From NCBI GenBank assembly GCA_037893225.1, contig JAZGUH010000117.1, positions 2,542,001-2,606,000 of the forward strand: a stretch of 64,000 bases of DNA, given 5' to 3'. The position numbers and the translations under genes are program-made. Every line of letters starts with the position of its first letter. Position 1 is the stretch's first letter. Below, one piece after another: positions 60,290-64,000 of this stretch. The stretch is from Hippasteria phrygiana (lineage: Eukaryota; Echinodermata; Asteroidea; Valvatida; Goniasteridae). Under the pieces are notes generated by a model, which was not told where the DNA came from, ran no database searches, and saw nothing but the letters and a program-made list of their open reading frames with translations.

Positions 60290-61209
60290 CAGTGTTGTAG
60301 TGGAGCACATTTTATCGAGTACCAAGTACATGTACAGTTGAGTAGTACTCGAGTCTGAGTAATTGGGCCATTGAGTATAAGAATTTAAGTCCCAAGTATT
60401 TGGACATACAAGTACATGTACATGTATTCTAAAAATTCAATATACTGGAATCATGCATCGGGTACAAAAACAACATAATCCAGAACAAAATTTAATGGCG
60501 CACATTGCCCTAAAATCCTCCAAAATTTAATCTCTTTGGTTAGTAACCTAAACCTGTTTCCAAGGTCCGGGTGTAAAAATTCTACAATAATGTGTAATCT
60601 GTATGGAGAAATGACCCTGTTGATATCCGGACATTCAGGCTAGCGCCGCACATAGTGCAGCATGTACGCAACCAAAGCACTTTAGACCAAGGGCACTAAT
60701 CTCAATTCCCACGGTCTGACTTTTCCGAACCAAACTGGCATCCCTGACATTTTTTTCGGCAATGATTTCCAGACAAACAGCGCATTTTCCATGGGATGGT
60801 CGTGTACATTATTACGTTCTACTTTTGAATGATCTTTCCAACCACTTACAGCAATTTTAGGACAAACGCTTTCAGTGCGTCCCTTTAAAAACCCCACTGT
60901 GCCTCCCTCCCAGCAGTATCCAAAATACAGTATTTGAAGAAAGGAAACTTCACTTCTGTCTCGGTTATACTGACGAACAGTATTCCACGAGTCCTGAAAA
61001 TCAAGTATGAGTAATTCTATGATTGAGTATGATATAAAGAACTTGAGGTACAATTAACCTTGACTACGAGTACAAAAATTTGAGTACAGTGTACATGTAC
61101 TTGGCTATCTGAGGAAGAGTACTTTAAGCATTAGTACTCGAGTAATACTTGAAGTAATACTTGAATATTAGTAGTCAAATGTGACTCGGATATATGTACT
61201 ACAACACTG
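60290..61209. mobile_element. hAT-type element with GTACTCGAGT subterminal motifs
   Basis: Ends CAGTGTTGTAGT and ACTACAACACTG. Flanks TCTATGAG and CCCATGAG match at 6 of 8 positions. AGTACTCGAGT and GAGTAC boxes cluster near both ends. A 372-nt open frame in the middle has no recognised domain. Confidence 0.78.
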
Positions 61210-63372
61210 CCCATGAGAGGTCATCTGCACTGCATTTTGGCGCTGTGCATTTTGGCCTCGGAACTGTCCTTTAAAGCATTGACTATGATGATGATTTCAA
61301 TAGGTTTTTAGTATTCCTCTGTTATGTGTTATTTAGAAGTCTTGTATGTATGTACGCCCCTTTTGTACGCCCACTTGTGTCATGCACAAGCCATTTTGGT
61401 TCTTGTGTGATTATTAAAGCATTGTTAATTGGGCTTTCCCAATCATGGATGAAATGGAGGCAAAAAGATAGTTTGCATGTAACTTTTATTACTTTTTACT
61501 GATTTTGTTTTTTCTGTTGGAAAAGAAAGATTCAATAAAATTTAATAGGAAAATTGAAGTCTGAAGTTGTCAGATGGTGTTATTTATTTTTTTTTCGACT
61601 TGAGTATTATGGCCTGAGCCTGAGGTGTGTGATGTGCAAACTTTCAACTTTCTCTCTCTGATTATTATTATTATTATTATATTGAGACTACATGTATAAG
61701 AATTGCAATTTTTGGAGGGATTGGGGTTGAAAATTTTTGGGGGGCTGATGGTAATGCATTTTTTTGGTAAAAGCTGTTGGGGGGGGGGGGGATTCAATTC
61801 AAAATCAAAGACATTTAGAAAAAATTAAACACTGTCCCTACTCTTTTTTAGTTTGACCCCCAAAATAATTTCTCTTAAATTGCTGACACAAGTTATTTAC
61901 TTTTGCCTGGAAATTAAATAAAAAATACATTTACGGTTATTTATACATATCTTTTTGTTTTAATACATGTGCGAAGGCAACCAAGAATAAAAGCTTTGTT
62001 GGAGGGTTGCAGATGCCCGTAAAAGAAAAAAAGGTGTTTCTTTTCTTTAAAATAAAAATGCTAGAATGTAAAAAGAAAACAAATCAAATTTTCTGAAATG
62101 CATGACTGTATAGCTTAAAAACAAAAAAATACACCATACACCTTTGACTCTATATCAGGAATGCAAGAGGTCAGTCGATCTTGTTTGCCCTCACATTCTT
62201 TTCTCCGTCATCCAAAATGAGATTTAAACAGAATTTACAGAAGAGACTTTTGCTTATTTATATGTTGATGGCACTAGTATGACTCACCGCTGAAATACAA
62301 CTCGTGCGCAGTTCACTGGGTGCCACACCCACACATTCCACAAACAATAACATGATCCTGGGACCTGACTATTACATCAGACATATAGCTGGAGCATTAG
62401 CTAGCCCAGCCTTTATTTGCCACAACAATTGAAAATAACCACCAGCAGAAATAATATGTAATGCTGCAGGAAAAGTCCCAATTATTTCAGGAATTATAAA
62501 CCCACAATTTCATTCAGGAAGCTCTTTGCAATTTAAACCGGCCATTTCCTGATGAGGTGGACTACATGTTTAATGTTGACTAATTGTGGGTTTAGGTATA
62601 ATAAGCAATGAAGCAATGAGAAGATAACTGTGCTTTTTTAACTGATATGAATCTAGTATCTGCACACTCAAAACATTTCAAAATTGACTTTATGGTTTTG
62701 TCGTTATTTCAAAAATAGTTAGAGTCACACTTTTTTGGGGACATAGAACCCTTTTGATATCTAATGACAGCTACTCAGGACTAAAATGTCTACCACTTTA
62801 TATTGGTTTGATTTAAATACATGTACATATTTGGCACACACAAAGACTACTTTTGTTGTATTCTTTAATTTCTGTCAGAATGATTATTCAACATGAGTCA
62901 TTATATACATTGTATCCAAGATATAACAAAATAAAGCTGGACTTAAAGCTGCATGCCTGTGCCTTTAGGGTGTATCGCCCTGGAATAAAAATAATTGAAA
63001 CATGAAAGAATTTTGTGGAATTTGTTACAGGGTTTAACATCATATGTAGTGTGTTGACATGCATCCAGTTTTGACACAGGCCTATATGTAAAGGTTCTTG
63101 AAAGCACTGCCCATTAAACTTGGGCCTAGCTCCCCCCCCCCCCCCCCCCCAATAAAAAAAAATAAAATAAAAAAAAAAATAAAAAAATATTTTTGGTATG
63201 CATTTAACTGGTCTGAAAATTCCCAATTTGGTCCTGAAAATCTAGGCTGGGAAAGAAAACTCCACTTTTTCCCCCTTAAAAATACCCCCTCAAGTACCGT
63301 ACGTACCCCACTGGCAGACATGCAGCCTAACTACATGTAGGCCCTATATATAGAAAAGTTGTCATATATATA

Positions 63373-63545
63373 CAGTCGAACACCTTTATAACAAGGTCCT
63401 TGGGACTTTACAATTTACCTTGTTATAACAGGTACCTTGTATTATCAGTAATGGAAAACAAAGAAAAACAAAGACTCGGGACCTATTTTTTTCCTTGTAA
63501 GCAGTATGTTGTATTAACAGTGCTCTTATTATCAGGGTTCAACTG
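63373..63545. mobile_element. pogo/Tc1-type MITE (173 bp)
   Basis: TA then CAGTCGAACACCTTTATAAC at the left; TTATTATCAGGGTTCAACTG then TA at the right (reverse complement CAGTTGAACCCTGATAATAA). Internal CCTTGTTATAACAGGTACCT motif. Confidence 0.75.
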
Positions 63546-64000
63546 TATAGCATGCATGATGTAGTCTCCCGACTTCATTGCTGTTTTTTTTATGTACTTA
63601 CTGTTTCCTTACAGCTTATTTCAGTATTTCTGAATATCATTTTCAGTGGAAGCCACATGCTAGTAGTAATTTAGACGAAATCAATTATGCATTTTATAGC
63701 ATATTCAGGTACATCATATTGAAAGACAGAATACATGTACTTGCTAAATGCTAAGCCATTACATTCAAGACGCTAAAAGTCATGAAGGCATACTTTGTTG
63801 AACTGTATTAAGATGAGAAACATATACTGAATAAAAAAAAAAAAATAGAGCAAGATATACAAGTACGTATCTCAGACATAAAGATGTACACAAAATGCTT
63901 ATAAATACAGGCGTTTTTTTTTATATATATAAAATTTACATTTTACATTACTGATGGCATGTTGGCCTTAAACATTATTTTTGGTGAAAAGTAAATTTGG

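Larger units (their letters stand above)
58286..64000. other. Intergenic DNA downstream of cyclin T
   Basis: No gene was recognised with confidence. Contents: MITE 58697-58904, exon-like open stretch 59092-59421, MITE fragment 59898-60048, hAT-type element 60290-61209, G- and C-runs near 61779 and 63131, and pogo-type MITE 63373-63545. Confidence 0.6.

Noticed and set aside
61664..61681. (ATT)n as tail of another LINE
   Set aside because: No LINE 3' hairpin or coding remnant precedes it; treated as a plain microsatellite.

Overview
The window is animal (eukaryotic) nuclear DNA: AT-rich, intron-rich, with GT-AG introns of 0.3-9 kb and a heavy load of small dispersed transposons. The three genes are bilaterian housekeeping genes. 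The repeat families, the ACATGTA-rich composition and a LINE with an N-terminal 2A-like motif fit a marine deuterostome, most likely an echinoderm (perhaps a sea star). That placement is inference; nothing here proves the species.

Layout. (1) 1-7.4 kb, + strand: the 3' end of a V-type H+-ATPase V0 subunit a gene (ATP6V0A1-like), four exons ending at a stop at 7403-7405; the earlier exons lie upstream of the window. (2) 7.4-15.7 kb: 3' UTR and convergent intergenic DNA. It holds a decayed 2.6-kb DNA transposon (11735-14340) with a SAP-like ORF on one strand and a THAP domain on the other. (3) 15.7-25.4 kb, - strand: KANSL2, seven coding exons, with two C3HC3H zinc-finger regions. (4) 25.4-27.3 kb: the interval shared head-to-head by KANSL2 and cyclin T, with a YY1-type site. 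(5) 27.3-56.3 kb, + strand: a complete ten-exon cyclin T gene (CCNT1/2-like) encoding about 1497 residues, roughly twice the vertebrate length. Its 8.8-kb first intron holds an intact 1125-codon CR1/L2-type LINE ORF. (6) 56.3-64 kb: cyclin T 3' UTR and gene-poor DNA with MITEs and low-complexity tracts.

KANSL2 is a subunit of the NSL histone-acetyltransferase complex and cyclin T is the regulatory subunit of P-TEFb, so both neighbours act in RNA polymerase II transcription. Human KANSL2 and CCNT1 are also neighbours (12q13.11, from memory), so the pairing looks like old microsynteny. The V-ATPase gene is functionally unrelated.

Most of the remaining sequence is DNA-transposon debris whose boundaries can be read from the sequence: hAT-type elements with 8-bp target duplications, piggyBac-type MITEs with TTAA at one or both ends, mariner/pogo elements with TA ends, a Tigger transposase remnant, and two foldback elements with tRNA-like cores. 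Several are nested, giving an insertion order. No CRISPR, rRNA gene, intact tRNA gene or prokaryotic operon was seen.
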